Shown here one piece after another: positions 18,313 through 27,995 of a stretch of 64,000 nt of DNA (positions are counted from its first letter, which is position 1; every line of letters starts with the position of its first letter). The position numbers were made by a program, and so were the translations under genes. The stretch is from Microcoleus asticus IPMA8 (GTDB lineage: Bacteria > Cyanobacteriota > Cyanobacteriia > Cyanobacteriales > Microcoleaceae): positions 1 through 64,000 of the forward strand of contig NZ_SRRZ01000011.1 of NCBI RefSeq assembly GCF_013179805.1. The letters run 5' to 3'. The notes beneath the pieces were generated by a model that was not told the DNA's origin, did not search any database, and worked only from the letters and a program-made list of their open reading frames with translations.

Positions 18313-19596
18313 CTATTGATCCTTATTTACACGATTTTTGAGGTAAAAGCTGACTCCTGCAAAGCAACCTAATACCTCTGTCAATAGCGTTCTATTAATC
18401 CCTTTAAATCCGGTCAAAATGCCGATTAAAAATCGTTTTACATAGTAGAGAGGTAAAATGATGAATAAACGAAGCAAGTTCCCCCAGTGCTTGTAACGCT
18501 CAAACTGAATCAAAAGGGCGACGATGTGGCCCTGCATATATTGGTACATCTGATGTTTCAAGCTATCGAGATCGTCCCGGTGATAGTGATAAACAACAGG
18601 CGTGGGATCGTAGTAGCAAATCCACCCTTCCGCCAGCACTCTGTACCATAACTCTGAATCTTCACTGCACCCAGATGCCCCTGCACCTAAGCGTTCGTCA
18701 AAGTCTCCTAGTAACTCAAAAGCTTCACGCCGAAAAGCCATATTTGCTCCTGCGCCAATGCGCCAAACGGGAACGCCTAGGTGTTTCGTATCCTTAAAAA
18801 ATTCAGGGTCAAAAGTCAGAGATCGGTATCCCCAACCAAAGCCACTCTCACCTTTTTGGAAAATTAATTGGGCTTCTGTTTCGAGTTCTGCTGGCAGGAT
18901 CAGGCCGGTTACAGCGATGACCTTGGGTTCGCTGAAGCTTTGTGCAATCCTGGCCACCCAGTCAGGGTGAACGATCACATCATCATCGGTAAAGGCAATA
19001 ATGTCGCCTGTACTGTGGGGGATGCCAGTATTGCGGGCGACGCTTAAACCAGGGCGAGGTTCTAATACATATTTGACTCCAGGGATCTCGGCCACCAGTT
19101 GGCGGGTAGCGTCTGAACTGGGAGCATTATCAATTACGATGAGCTCATGAGCAGGTTGGGATAAATTTTGCAGCGATCGCAAACATCGCGCCAATTGTTC
19201 TGGCCGATTTCGAGTGCAGATTATGACAGAAACAGATGCGCTGCTAGTCTGGGAAAAGCGATCCCGCAGCTTGGCAAGGGGTTGCTCTAAGGCTGTCAGG
19301 GCATGAAACTCAGGGGGCTGGTGCCACGCCCGATTTTTTTTGTAAACTTCTGGCAAAGGCGCTTTAAAACCTTGCTCTAGGAGGTGGCTGCCGACTGCAG
19401 GAGCGATCGCCAGCGCCGCTAGATTCGCTAGTTGTGAAGCCGAGATTGGCAACTGATCCTCTAAAATCTCCCGTTCCCCAAGGGGGATATTATGCCACAA
19501 AAACACTACATACACTCCGGCGTAGTTGGAAATCAAGGGCAATTCAGGAATCTTTTCGCTCAATTCGACATTGAGAACTTTCCAAGGCTTGCTCAC
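18313..19596 (-). CDS. Glycosyltransferase family 2
   Basis: 427 residues. The GT-A domain begins about residue 120 with VSVIICTRNRPEQLARCL, and the metal-binding site is FTDDDVIVHPDW (about residue 200). Before it is an extra N-terminal domain of about 115 residues that resembles the start of the GT2 encoded at 20683-21906 (LNVELSEKIPEL there IDIEVTQPLPNL), so the two are paralogues. Near the C-terminus is a hydrophobic stretch (LLRLFIILPLYYVKRFLIGI), suggesting membrane association. Probable role: inverting sugar transfer to a membrane-linked glycan. Confidence 0.88.
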   Translation of the reverse strand: MSKPWKVLNVELSEKIPELPLISNYAGVYVVFLWHNIPLGEREILEDQLPISASQLANLAALAIAPAVGSHLLEQGFKAPLPEVYKKNRAWHQPPEFHALTALEQPLAKLRDRFSQTSSASVSVIICTRNRPEQLARCLRSLQNLSQPAHELIVIDNAPSSDATRQLVAEIPGVKYVLEPRPGLSVARNTGIPHSTGDIIAFTDDDVIVHPDWVARIAQSFSEPKVIAVTGLILPAELETEAQLIFQKGESGFGWGYRSLTFDPEFFKDTKHLGVPVWRIGAGANMAFRREAFELLGDFDERLGAGASGCSEDSELWYRVLAEGWICYYDPTPVVYHYHRDDLDSLKHQMYQYMQGHIVALLIQFERYKHWGNLLRLFIILPLYYVKRFLIGILTGFKGINRTLLTEVLGCFAGVSFYLKNRVNKDQ

Positions 19597-19636
19597 AGAA
19601 ATTACCTCAAGAAATATCGATCTATTTACGAGCTGG

Positions 19637-20623
19637 CTAAACGGCTAATTTTGCACGCCCCAATAGCAAGCTGCGTTCTTCTGGGCTCATGCCAACCACG
19701 CGCCTAATTCCGGCCCACTTACCGCGTACAAAACTCCTGTTTATCTCTACTTCCGCCGGATTCATCCGCCCAAAAGCCGCTCTTAAAGATTGAATCAGGA
19801 CATTTTGGGAAGCTTTCACCGCATCGATAATAAATTTCAACAGCCAATCTCGATAAGAACCAGACCAGAGAAGAGAATCGCCCAAAACTTGAGAGGTTCC
19901 TAGACCATAGTTAATGTCGATCAAGTATTTTTGAGAAGTACGCCTAGCCGGAATAAAGTGCCTTAACTTACAGTCGGGAGTGTACCACAGGCCGTATCCT
20001 GCTCCGTAAATCCGCAAAGCGATTTCCACATCTCCCCCTGATATGAGCTTGGTTCCGATGCGATCCTGAAGTAACGGTTTATCGATCCAGCCAGTATGAG
20101 CGAGGGCTGCTCTATTCAGAACTAATCCTGCTCCCACTAAACAAGACTTTTTTTGAGGACTTGGGCCGTGTTCTTGTTGAGCAAAGGAGTACCCATAATT
20201 CAATACATATTTAGGCGGTAGAGTTTCCCAATCTAAAATCACTCGACCGCCAAAAGCGCCGCAGTCGGGATGAGCCGCTGCAAATTTAGCAGCTTGCTCC
20301 ACCCAATCTTCTGCCAGGAAGCAATCGTCATCTACGAAAGCAATCCAATCAGCCCTTGTATTTTGAACGCCACAGTGGCGGGCATAGGTTAATCCTTGCT
20401 GTGTTTCTGATACTGTGGAAAGCTGGGGTATTTTTCCCACCAACACACGATAGTTTTCGACAACTTCCTGCGTGTTATCCGTGCAATTATTGTCAACTAC
20501 TAAAACCCTCCAATCTAGCTCTGCAGGCACTTTTTGTTGGGAAAGAGCTGAGAGAGCTTTGTCTAAAAGGGGAGCATTATTATAAGTACAAATGACGATA
20601 TCAATGGGCGGAAGCTTACTCAT
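19637..20623 (-). CDS. Glycosyltransferase family 2
   Basis: 328 residues. The GT-A domain starts at once with PIDIVICTYNNAPLLDKAL and carries AFVDDDCFLAEDW as its metal-binding motif. Unlike its two neighbours it lacks the extra N-terminal domain. The ATG at 20623 is chosen over the longer frame start at 20659: AGGA lies about 15 bases before it and the family begins here. The gene belongs to the polysaccharide operon. The donor sugar is unknown. Confidence 0.88.
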   Translation of the reverse strand: MSKLPPIDIVICTYNNAPLLDKALSALSQQKVPAELDWRVLVVDNNCTDNTQEVVENYRVLVGKIPQLSTVSETQQGLTYARHCGVQNTRADWIAFVDDDCFLAEDWVEQAAKFAAAHPDCGAFGGRVILDWETLPPKYVLNYGYSFAQQEHGPSPQKKSCLVGAGLVLNRAALAHTGWIDKPLLQDRIGTKLISGGDVEIALRIYGAGYGLWYTPDCKLRHFIPARRTSQKYLIDINYGLGTSQVLGDSLLWSGSYRDWLLKFIIDAVKASQNVLIQSLRAAFGRMNPAEVEINRSFVRGKWAGIRRVVGMSPEERSLLLGRAKLAV

Positions 20624-20682
20624 ATTTAACTGTTGTTTCCTGCGCTCAAAGTGAAACAAATTTCTGAATAAAATCTACTATT

Positions 20683-21906
20683 TTAGGCAAATTTCTGCCG
20701 CATTTTTTCAATGCGTTTTAAAGAGCGGGGGTATTCCCCAAACAGCCCCACTACACCACCCCACAACTCGGCTAGAATCATGGTTGGAGGTAATACATGG
20801 CATCCTCTGACACTTTTTTGCAACTGATTTAACTGATCGGCAAACCACCAGCCGACGAGCCAGCACAATTTCGAGCGTTGGCTCGGATCGGTCTGATAAG
20901 ATTTTACGACAAAAGCCATAAAACCTAAACCCCACGTCCAATACTGGTGGCGCAATTTTTCATATTCCCGGCGGTGTTGGTGAAACACCAGATAGCGAGG
21001 CTCATAGACGAGGAGATAGCCAGCGCGAACAACTCGATAAAAAATATCTAAATCGCCACCCCCGGGGAGGGGCGCACCTGTATCGAGTGCATCATCAAAT
21101 CCCCCTAATTTCAGTAAAACATCTCGACGAAATGCCATATTGCAACCAGCTCCAAATATGCCAGCTCCACAGGGGTATAAAGGATTATACGGCAAGATTT
21201 GACCGTAGCGAATTTTCTCAAAGCCGCGTCGAAAGCCTCCCCTGCTTTCAAATAAAATTTGGGCTTCAGTCACTAACTCATAAGGCAGAACTAACCCTGT
21301 AAAACCTCCAGCATCAGGATTTTCTGCCCAAGCTTCCATCAAGCCGTTCAGCCATTGGCGATCGGGCGTGACATCATCGTCAAGAAAGGCTAATAGTTCG
21401 CCAGTTGCTTCCTGCAGGGCGCGATTGCGAGCGAAGTCTAAACCGGGTTTTTGTTCCCTGGCATAGCGAACTCCTGGTAGAGAATCTACCAATTCCTTCG
21501 TTCTTTCATCAGAAGGTGCATTATCAATTACTAACACTTCAAAGTAAAGCTTTTCACCCGCAATAGGTGTTTGCAACTTTAGTAAATGTTGCAGGCACCG
21601 CGCCAGGTTTTCCGGCCGATCTTTCGTACAAATTGCTACTGTCAGCGACGGAAAGCGATCGCCATTTTGGGCAGGAGTTAGCTCTTCTCTAATCGCTTCC
21701 TGAAGTAACTTAATGCCGACCTCCCGTTCAATCATTTTAGCTAAATCTTCAGGAGAAAGGACGCTATTTGGAGCAAGAGGCTGCATGATCAAACCAACAG
21801 CTTTATCTTTGCGCCGCAAAACTAAGGCAATTCCTGTATCCTCCTCAGAAATTTTCAGATTTGGGAGGGGCTGTGTCACTTCAATGTCAAGGATGGGATA
21901 AGGCAT
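20683..21906 (-). CDS. Glycosyltransferase family 2 with N-terminal extension
   Basis: 407 residues. An N-terminal domain of about 95 residues precedes the GT-A core (PSLTVAICTKDRPENLARCL; metal site AFLDDDVTPDRQW). The whole resembles the GT2 at 18313-19596 in layout and in short motifs such as IFGAGCNMAFRR, so a tandem duplication is likely. It is separated from the ABC exporter gene upstream by only 21 bases. Confidence 0.88.
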   Translation of the reverse strand: MPYPILDIEVTQPLPNLKISEEDTGIALVLRRKDKAVGLIMQPLAPNSVLSPEDLAKMIEREVGIKLLQEAIREELTPAQNGDRFPSLTVAICTKDRPENLARCLQHLLKLQTPIAGEKLYFEVLVIDNAPSDERTKELVDSLPGVRYAREQKPGLDFARNRALQEATGELLAFLDDDVTPDRQWLNGLMEAWAENPDAGGFTGLVLPYELVTEAQILFESRGGFRRGFEKIRYGQILPYNPLYPCGAGIFGAGCNMAFRRDVLLKLGGFDDALDTGAPLPGGGDLDIFYRVVRAGYLLVYEPRYLVFHQHRREYEKLRHQYWTWGLGFMAFVVKSYQTDPSQRSKLCWLVGWWFADQLNQLQKSVRGCHVLPPTMILAELWGGVVGLFGEYPRSLKRIEKMRQKFA

Positions 21907-21927
21907 AAGTAATTCACCAACTTACTC

Positions 21928-23724
21928 TTAATTTTGTACGTTGCGGTGTTGCAAGTGATAAAGCTTGGCAAAGAGGCCGTCGAGTTTCAGCAAATACTGG
22001 AGGTTGCCTTGTTCGATCGCCCTGCCATTTTCCATCACAATAATTTGATCCGCATTTTCAATCGTCGATAAGCGGTGAGCGATGACAATAACGGTGCGGT
22101 TCTGGCTGAGCGTGTTGAGCGCTTCCTGAATCAAGTTTTCGGCAATACTATCCAGAGCATTCGTTGCTTCATCCAGAATTAGAATATCTGGGTTGCGGAC
22201 AATGGCGCGAGCGAGGGCAATTCGCTGTCTTTGCCCGCCAGAAAGGCGAACGCCGCGATCGCCCACTTTCGTGTCATACCCTTCCGGCAGTTGGCTGATA
22301 AAATCGTGAGCATTGGCAAGTTTTGCCGCCTCAAAAATTTCTGCCTCGGTTGCTTCTAAACGCCCATAAGCGATATTATCCCTCACCGTCCCGCTAAAGA
22401 TGTGGACATCTTGGCTGACAATCGCAATTGCTTTCCGCCAGTCCATTAAATTAATTTCTTTTAATGAGCAGTCATCAACATAAATTCCTCCTGATGTTGG
22501 CTCGTAAAAGCGGCAGAGGAGGCTGATGATCGTAGATTTTCCCGCACCCGACGGCCCCACTAAAGCAGTCGTTTGGCCGCGTTTGAACTCGACCGAGACA
22601 TCCTCTATTGCCGGCCTATCTTCAGGATTGTAAGTTAAGGAAACTGACTCAAAATAGATCGCCTGCTTCAACTTGTCAAAGGGAAGGGTACCAGAGCGGA
22701 TGTAAGGTTTATCAGAAGTGTCTAAAAAAGACATCACCAGTTCTGCTGAACTGGCGGTAGAGACTAAACCTAGCCTCGCGACATCTAGCTGTTGCACCTG
22801 CGGTTGCAAGCGGTAGAGGATGAATAAAAAAGTCAGCAGCGTTGGCATAGCTGACTGGTTTTGCAGGAGGGCGATCGCCAAAATTCCTAACAGGAGGAGT
22901 GCGGAAAAAACTTCATAGAGCGGATTGATGAGCCCTCCCAGCATATCGAGTTGCAAAAAGGTGTTTCGCACCTGCAGGGAAGCGCGATCGAAGCGTTCTT
23001 GCTCGTAAGTTTCCCGTCCAAAGGAGCGGATGGTTCTCATCCCCCCTAATCCCTCCCACATTCGGACAGCGAGCTGAGAATTGGCGTCTACGGCTTGCTG
23101 TGCCAGATGTTTGACTCGGCGCGTCACAAACTGGATGAACTGTGAGATGAGGAAGAGCGCTATACTGATAATTAAGGTGAGTCGCCAAGAGATGAGCAGT
23201 AACAGCGTCGCCAGGACAGTAATCGTACAAGCACACGTAATCAAGTTAACAAACAAACTCAAAGCTTTGCTAGTCTGCCAACTCTCTGTTGCCAAAATAT
23301 TCATAATCTTTCCCGATTCGCTGCGCTCTAAGAAAGAGTAGCTAACGCTTAAAGTTTGGTTGAAAATTTTGCAGCGCAATCGGTTGCTAATTCGCGAGTT
23401 TAACCAAGCAAAAAGCAGAGAATTACTATAGACAATTAGGTTTTTGATCAGGATGCTGACTAAAATACAAAATGGGATGATTAAGACGCGGTAGCCAGCA
23501 GGGACACCAGCGAATATCTTGTTCAGAGAATCAATAAAAGAATTGCCAGTAACAGCCTGAGCTTGTTCTTGCTGTAAAGTTTGCAAAAAGGGAATGAATA
23601 AGCTAATGCCAAAGCCGTCGGAAAGGGAAGCAAGCATACCCAAGGAAATCATTGCCGGGATTGCCCAAGGGTAAAGCTTGAGGAGGGGTAGCAGAGTTCT
23701 AATAGCTTTAATCTCTTTTTTCAT
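21928..23724 (-). CDS. Exporter-type ABC transporter (fused permease and ATPase)
   Basis: 598 residues. The N-terminal six-helix transmembrane domain is about 1-325; the ATPase is about 345-590. Walker A is VGPSGAGKSTI, the signature is LSGGQRQRIALARA, Walker B is ILILDEATNALD, and the H-loop lies in IVIAHRLSTIENA. The half-transporter works as a homodimer and resembles MsbA or lipid-linked oligosaccharide flippases. Within a glycosyltransferase operon the likely cargo is a lipid-linked glycan moved across the inner membrane. Its ATG shares a base with the stop of the upstream GT2 (TAATG), so translation is coupled. Confidence 0.92.
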   Translation of the reverse strand: MKKEIKAIRTLLPLLKLYPWAIPAMISLGMLASLSDGFGISLFIPFLQTLQQEQAQAVTGNSFIDSLNKIFAGVPAGYRVLIIPFCILVSILIKNLIVYSNSLLFAWLNSRISNRLRCKIFNQTLSVSYSFLERSESGKIMNILATESWQTSKALSLFVNLITCACTITVLATLLLLISWRLTLIISIALFLISQFIQFVTRRVKHLAQQAVDANSQLAVRMWEGLGGMRTIRSFGRETYEQERFDRASLQVRNTFLQLDMLGGLINPLYEVFSALLLLGILAIALLQNQSAMPTLLTFLFILYRLQPQVQQLDVARLGLVSTASSAELVMSFLDTSDKPYIRSGTLPFDKLKQAIYFESVSLTYNPEDRPAIEDVSVEFKRGQTTALVGPSGAGKSTIISLLCRFYEPTSGGIYVDDCSLKEINLMDWRKAIAIVSQDVHIFSGTVRDNIAYGRLEATEAEIFEAAKLANAHDFISQLPEGYDTKVGDRGVRLSGGQRQRIALARAIVRNPDILILDEATNALDSIAENLIQEALNTLSQNRTVIVIAHRLSTIENADQIIVMENGRAIEQGNLQYLLKLDGLFAKLYHLQHRNVQN

Positions 23725-24914
23725 TAAGACAACTCTGCCTTTGTCGGTGGCGTGGCGCTAATGTTCGCTTGAGGGAGCGTGTCAATATTTGCTTGATTTC
23801 GCTTGACAAGGAAGGAAATTGAGCGGTGAAAAATGTTTCCTATCGTTACCATTAATTCGATCTTTTTGCGCCGGATCTCTACCAACACCTCCCGGCCGAT
23901 CGGTTGGTTCTCAGAGGATGGGGTATCTTCTACTCTCACAGGTGCATCGAGAGCATCGTGATGTTTCCCAGACTGGGATAATAGGTTGAAAAGGCTCTTT
24001 CCCAATACTCTGTAAAAGCCAGAACGGAATAAGGGTGAGATGCACTCAGTTTTTAAAGCTTGGAATAACCAAAATAGCGCGGTGCGATCGCGGCCGTTGC
24101 GGCTGCTTTGGTTCGCTAAGTACAGCAAAAAATTACTGGTAGATAATCGGTGCAGGAAATCGGGAATTTCGGGATGCCGTTGCTTGGCAGCTTGCAACAT
24201 CAAAGATTGAGACTTCGCCATTGTCGTATAGTTGGTAGACATAGTGTTATACATCCTGCGATAGCCAATTGAAAATTCCGGCACGGCTCGAAATTGATAA
24301 AGCTCTGCTATCCGCAGGTACAAGTCCCAGTCTTCACAGCCTTGAGCATTCCTTTCCTTCAATGTCTTGTCATAAATTCCCACCTTTTCCAAACAACTGC
24401 GACGGATCATAGAAGCACTCGCGTTTCCTATAAAGTTGTGGCAAATTAGGGTCGCGTACACGTCACCTTCAATTCTAAAAGACCGGAATCCTCCTGTTAG
24501 CAATCCTTTTTCATCCAAGTCCACTGTCCACGAATAGACCACCCCTACTTCTTCCCCTCCCTCCAACATACATTGAACTTGTTTTTCTATGTTTTCAGGA
24601 TACCAAATATCATCGGCATCAATGGGGGCGATAAATTCTCCTCTCGACTTCTCAATTCCTAAGTTTCGAGCAACAGCGACTCCAGAATTTTGCTGTTTCA
24701 GAAGCTGAACGCGAGAATCTTTTTCGCCAATTTTTTCTACAATTTCAGGGGTTCGATCCTGGGAACCGTCATCGACTACTAAAACTTCAATTGCTGGATA
24801 AGTTTGAGCGAGAACAGATTTCAAAGTTTCTTCAATAAATGGCTCAGCGTTGTATGCAGGAATAATGACTGATACGAGAGGCAAAGAGAGGGATTTTTGA
24901 GAATCTGGCTGCAT
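23724..24914 (-). CDS. Glycosyltransferase family 2, first gene of the operon
   Basis: 396 residues. The GT-A domain starts LVSVIIPAYNAEPFIEETL and carries APIDADDIWYP in place of the DDD found in its neighbours; this DxDD form is the usual DXD site of GT2 enzymes with an SQDRTPEI-like upstream strand. The C-terminal 100 residues have no recognised fold. It is the promoter-proximal gene of the operon, with an 815-base gap upstream. Confidence 0.88.
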   Translation of the reverse strand: MQPDSQKSLSLPLVSVIIPAYNAEPFIEETLKSVLAQTYPAIEVLVVDDGSQDRTPEIVEKIGEKDSRVQLLKQQNSGVAVARNLGIEKSRGEFIAPIDADDIWYPENIEKQVQCMLEGGEEVGVVYSWTVDLDEKGLLTGGFRSFRIEGDVYATLICHNFIGNASASMIRRSCLEKVGIYDKTLKERNAQGCEDWDLYLRIAELYQFRAVPEFSIGYRRMYNTMSTNYTTMAKSQSLMLQAAKQRHPEIPDFLHRLSTSNFLLYLANQSSRNGRDRTALFWLFQALKTECISPLFRSGFYRVLGKSLFNLLSQSGKHHDALDAPVRVEDTPSSENQPIGREVLVEIRRKKIELMVTIGNIFHRSISFLVKRNQANIDTLPQANISATPPTKAELS

Positions 24915-25228
24915 TGGTTTTTAACAATATTTTTCAAAATTTTTGTTGCTTTCTAGATTGGCAGGTATACCTTACACTTCTCGCAGTCAGGACTTACACA
25001 TTTGAAGGAAGAGACAGCCAAGCTCCGCTGACAATAATTCTACCCCATTCTCATTTCAATGTCAATGGTAGATAGCATATATAAATGAGTTTTTCCAATT
25101 AAAATAATGGTAATAGACTAAAACTAAAAATCATATTTTAAGAGTTAAAAATATGTCAATAAATAAAATGTATGATAGTAAAAAAAATAGGATGTTAAAC
25201 CATTTCTTTATAACACAAGTCGGATAAC

Positions 25229-25258
25229 TTGTCATCAATGTTTATATTTAGGTATAAT
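25229..25258 (+). promoter_or_regulatory. Candidate sigma70-type promoter
   Basis: TTGTCA (25229-25234) and TATAAT (25253-25258) are spaced 18 bases apart. It points into the unassigned frame at 25288-25545 or a non-coding transcript. Motif match only. Confidence 0.35.
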
Positions 25259-25287
25259 AATTCTATAGTGGGAACTTTCTATCAGTT

Positions 25288-25545
25288 TTGGTAAAAGAGG
25301 CAATCTACTGCATTTTTTCATTGTTATATCTAACAATCCATCAAGTTAGGGATTTTGCCTTCCTAAGTCTACGCAAATTTGGGCAACAGCAATTCAATTA
25401 TGGTAGAGGTGCTTTTTTGTTTCACCCAATTATCTCGCAAAGCGCGGCTAATGGGAAACTACAACATCGGTTATTTTATCTGAATTTGCTAACTTATCCA
25501 TTCTTCGATGCACCCGGCATTCAAAAGCTATTAATTGCTACATAG
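25288..25545 (+). CDS. Possible small protein, 85 residues (uncertain)
   Basis: An open frame with a TTG start, about 30 bases after a good promoter match. The product has a hydrophobic N-terminus (IYCIFSLLYL) and aromatic-rich C-terminal half. No family is recognised and there is no clear ribosome-binding site. It may be a gene remnant, or chance. Listed because of the promoter. Confidence 0.2.
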   Translation: MVKEAIYCIFSLLYLTIHQVRDFAFLSLRKFGQQQFNYGRGAFLFHPIISQSAANGKLQHRLFYLNLLTYPFFDAPGIQKLLIAT

Positions 25546-25729
25546 TTTTTAGTTTCACAGGTGGGAATTGCTGGGTGATGCTTTTGAAATAAAAAAGATT
25601 GAACCCTTTCTGAAGAGCAACTTCAGTAGTTAAAATTTCTGGCTGAGGACTTCTAATTACTTCTAATATTTCCAGTAATTTATGCAATTTTTAGATAATT
25701 ACTATTTTTTACATCTTTGTCTTAACAAT

Positions 25730-26518
25730 TTAAGTTAACCAGTAATCTTCTTCCTCTTCTTCTTCTTCATATTCTTCATAATCTCCTTCTTCTATATCTG
25801 GATCTGCTGTTATGCTAGAGGGATTCCCATCAAGCAAAAAAGTTGTCCTTCGGTTGAACAAGTTATTTTCATCAATATCTAGCTGTCCTCCTAGTAGTAA
25901 TTCGGGAAATTCTGCTTTTGCCCGTTCGCCAATACATATGTCGCGAACAAACTCAAAAAAGTCTCGACCTAAAGCACAAGTAAAGTCATTATTGCAGTTG
26001 ACTCCATAAATATCATAACTTCTATCTTGTTCCCTGTAAGTTCTTAAGTCAAAAATACAAGCAACAAGACCGCATCCGCCGCCAAATAGATAAGAATTAT
26101 CCAGTAATTCCTTGACTTCACTTGACCACAATGAGCTATTTTTACAAGAGTCAAGAAGACACTCATTTTCGCCTAAGTGTCCTTCTATATCATCAATATC
26201 AGGAACATCAATGAAAAAACCATCCGCACCAAATTTTCCTGACCCAAACACCTGGCAAAATTCTCGATATCCTTGAGGAAGAATCAAGCCGGCTTCAGAT
26301 TCAAATTTTTGAATTTGGTCTTCAGTTAAAGTTGACAAACTTCCCTTTGACCAAAAAATCAATCCTTCTTGGGATGCAAAATCTTCCAATTCAGCTTCAT
26401 TCAAAGTTGATACGCGATGAGGATATATTGGATCTCCAAAACTTCCTAAGCATAAATCTAATTGGGAAAGAAGCGATCGCCATTTGGTCAGATTATCGTT
26501 AGTCATATCTTCATCCAT
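25730..26518 (-). CDS. SMI1/KNR4 (SUKH) family protein
   Basis: 262 residues. The SUKH core is about 65-215: LTEDQIQKFESEAGLILPQGY, FCQVFGSGKFGADGFFI, and FFEFVRDICIG are its recognisable pieces. The family is best known as immunity proteins that neutralise contact-dependent or polymorphic toxins; SMI1/KNR4 proteins also have regulatory roles in fungi. No toxin gene is adjacent. The C-terminus is a run of acidic residues (EEGDYEEYEEEEEEE), unusual for the family. An in-frame ATG at 26506 is an alternative start. AT-rich compared with ribE beside it, which suggests horizontal acquisition. Confidence 0.75.
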   Translation of the reverse strand: MDEDMTNDNLTKWRSLLSQLDLCLGSFGDPIYPHRVSTLNEAELEDFASQEGLIFWSKGSLSTLTEDQIQKFESEAGLILPQGYREFCQVFGSGKFGADGFFIDVPDIDDIEGHLGENECLLDSCKNSSLWSSEVKELLDNSYLFGGGCGLVACIFDLRTYREQDRSYDIYGVNCNNDFTCALGRDFFEFVRDICIGERAKAEFPELLLGGQLDIDENNLFNRRTTFLLDGNPSSITADPDIEEGDYEEYEEEEEEEDYWLT

Positions 26519-26540
26519 GCTATGTATCGCAATTCATTGA

Positions 26541-27254
26541 TTACATAAATCCGTGTTCTGCTAAGAATTCGGGTGTAATTGTTCCTAAACTGTTGATTGC
26601 GGGGTCTTCTTCCCAAGGTTCGGGATGAGATTTTGAACCGCTGCGGAGAAATTTGGCGACATATTTGCCGAGAATATCTGCTTCTAAATTAACTAAACTT
26701 CCTGGTTGCAAATAGCTGAGGTTTGTCTCACCAAAACTGTGGGGAATGACAGCAACTTCAAACCAATTACCGTCAGCATCGCAATCTGCCACGGTTAAGC
26801 TGATGCCGTTGACGGCGATGCTGCCCTTAGAAACGATATAAGGTGCGATTTGGCGTTGCCATCCCGAATTTGCTGCTGGTGGGGCAGTAAACCGCATCTC
26901 CCAAGCGTTGGCGGTTTGGGTTGATGTCGCTAAAGTGCCGATCGCATCTACGTGCCCCGTCACGAAATGTCCCCCCAATTTGCTACCGGCGCGCAGGGAG
27001 GTTTCTAAGTTGACCCAAGCATCGGGGAATGCTCCCAAAGTAGTACGGCGGAGGGTTTCCGGGGAAGCGACGGCGACAAAACCTTGCGGTAGAACTTCCA
27101 CTACCGTCAAACAGACTCCATCCACGGCTACGCTGTCCCCAATGGCTAAATCTTGTAAAATCTGATAGGAGTTGCTGGAGGTGCAGGAAATTTGGAAATA
27201 ATCGTTGCCTAGCGACTTCAGCTTTCCGAGAGATTGAATTAGTCCTGTAAACAT
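26541..27254 (-). CDS. ribE: Riboflavin synthase
   Basis: Dismutates two 6,7-dimethyl-8-ribityllumazine molecules to riboflavin. 237 residues with two lumazine-binding repeats (about 1-97 and 98-200). MFTGLIQSLG is the invariant N-terminus; SVAVDGVCLTVV and GSIAVNGISLTVAD are the paired ligand-binding strands; GHFVTGHVDAIG is the interdomain segment. About 35 residues beyond the usual ~205 end form an acidic, probably flexible tail. Acts in the cytoplasm as a homotrimer in the family. No rib operon partners or FMN riboswitch are seen, as is normal for scattered cyanobacterial rib genes. It starts 22 bases upstream of the SUKH gene. Confidence 0.94.
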   Translation of the reverse strand: MFTGLIQSLGKLKSLGNDYFQISCTSSNSYQILQDLAIGDSVAVDGVCLTVVEVLPQGFVAVASPETLRRTTLGAFPDAWVNLETSLRAGSKLGGHFVTGHVDAIGTLATSTQTANAWEMRFTAPPAANSGWQRQIAPYIVSKGSIAVNGISLTVADCDADGNWFEVAVIPHSFGETNLSYLQPGSLVNLEADILGKYVAKFLRSGSKSHPEPWEEDPAINSLGTITPEFLAEHGFM

Positions 27255-27483
27255 AAGTATTTTTCCCTAATCGATCGCTTATTTACATCAAACCACAGCC
27301 AAAAACCAGACGCAGGAGCTTTTGCCCTCCCCCTGTCCCCCCAGAGTCAATGTCCCATCTCAAATCGACAGTGCCCGATTCGTTGCAGATTCAGGCGAAG
27401 ATCGAGTCATACTGGATTTAGGTAATCTTTATGTCCAAGTTCTCTACTGCCTTACAGTTTCTTAATTCTATGAGGCCGATCGA

Positions 27484-27990
27484 ATGATTGAAATGAAAGT
27501 CGCTGGAATTGCCTTAGATGCAGCCACGCGCAGTCCTATAGTCCTATTGAGAGACGCTACTGAGCGGCGCGCTTTGCCTATTTATATCGGTCAGGAGCAG
27601 GCAAAGGCTATTATTAGTTCTCTGGAAGGTCACAAGCCTCCTCGACCTTTAACTCACGATTTGATGGTCAATTTTCTAGAAGCCTGGAATCTTACCTTGG
27701 AGCGTATAGTTATTCACTCGCTGCAAGATAACACGTTCTATGCCGTGCTGATCGTCCGTCAGGGAGAAGTTAAAAAAGAGATCGATGCCCGACCTAGCGA
27801 CGCGATCGCCCTAGCCCTGCGCACGAATAGCCCCATCTGGGTGATGGAAGAAGTCGTAGCCGATGCTTCCATACCGGTCGATCGAGATGCTGATGAAGCA
27901 GAACGCCGGGCCTTCCGGGAATTTATATCAAACCTCCGTCCAGAGGATTTGATCAAGAGAAGCGGCTTTAGCCCGGGCGAAACTTCCTAA
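27484..27990 (+). CDS. Bifunctional nuclease family (DUF151) protein
   Basis: 168 residues. The DUF151/BFN domain spans most of it: MKVAGIALDAATRSPIVLL opening, LPIYIGQEQAKAI, and the PSDAIALALRTNSPIWV motif near residue 105. Plant and bacterial members have been linked to DNase/RNase activity and stress responses, but the mechanism is uncertain. Cytoplasmic. It is followed after five bases by the Fe-S aldo/keto reductase gene, so the two are very likely co-transcribed. Confidence 0.88.
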   Translation: MIEMKVAGIALDAATRSPIVLLRDATERRALPIYIGQEQAKAIISSLEGHKPPRPLTHDLMVNFLEAWNLTLERIVIHSLQDNTFYAVLIVRQGEVKKEIDARPSDAIALALRTNSPIWVMEEVVADASIPVDRDADEAERRAFREFISNLRPEDLIKRSGFSPGETS

Positions 27991-27995
27991 CAGTT

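Larger units (their letters stand above)
24915..25729. other. AT-rich 815-base region without a confident gene
   Basis: Very AT-rich between 25070 and 25260. It must hold the promoter of the minus-strand polysaccharide operon. A plus-strand sigma70-like promoter is noted at 25229-25258, followed by an 85-codon open frame with a TTG start (25288-25545) that matches nothing I know. The rest holds no feature. Confidence 0.45.
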
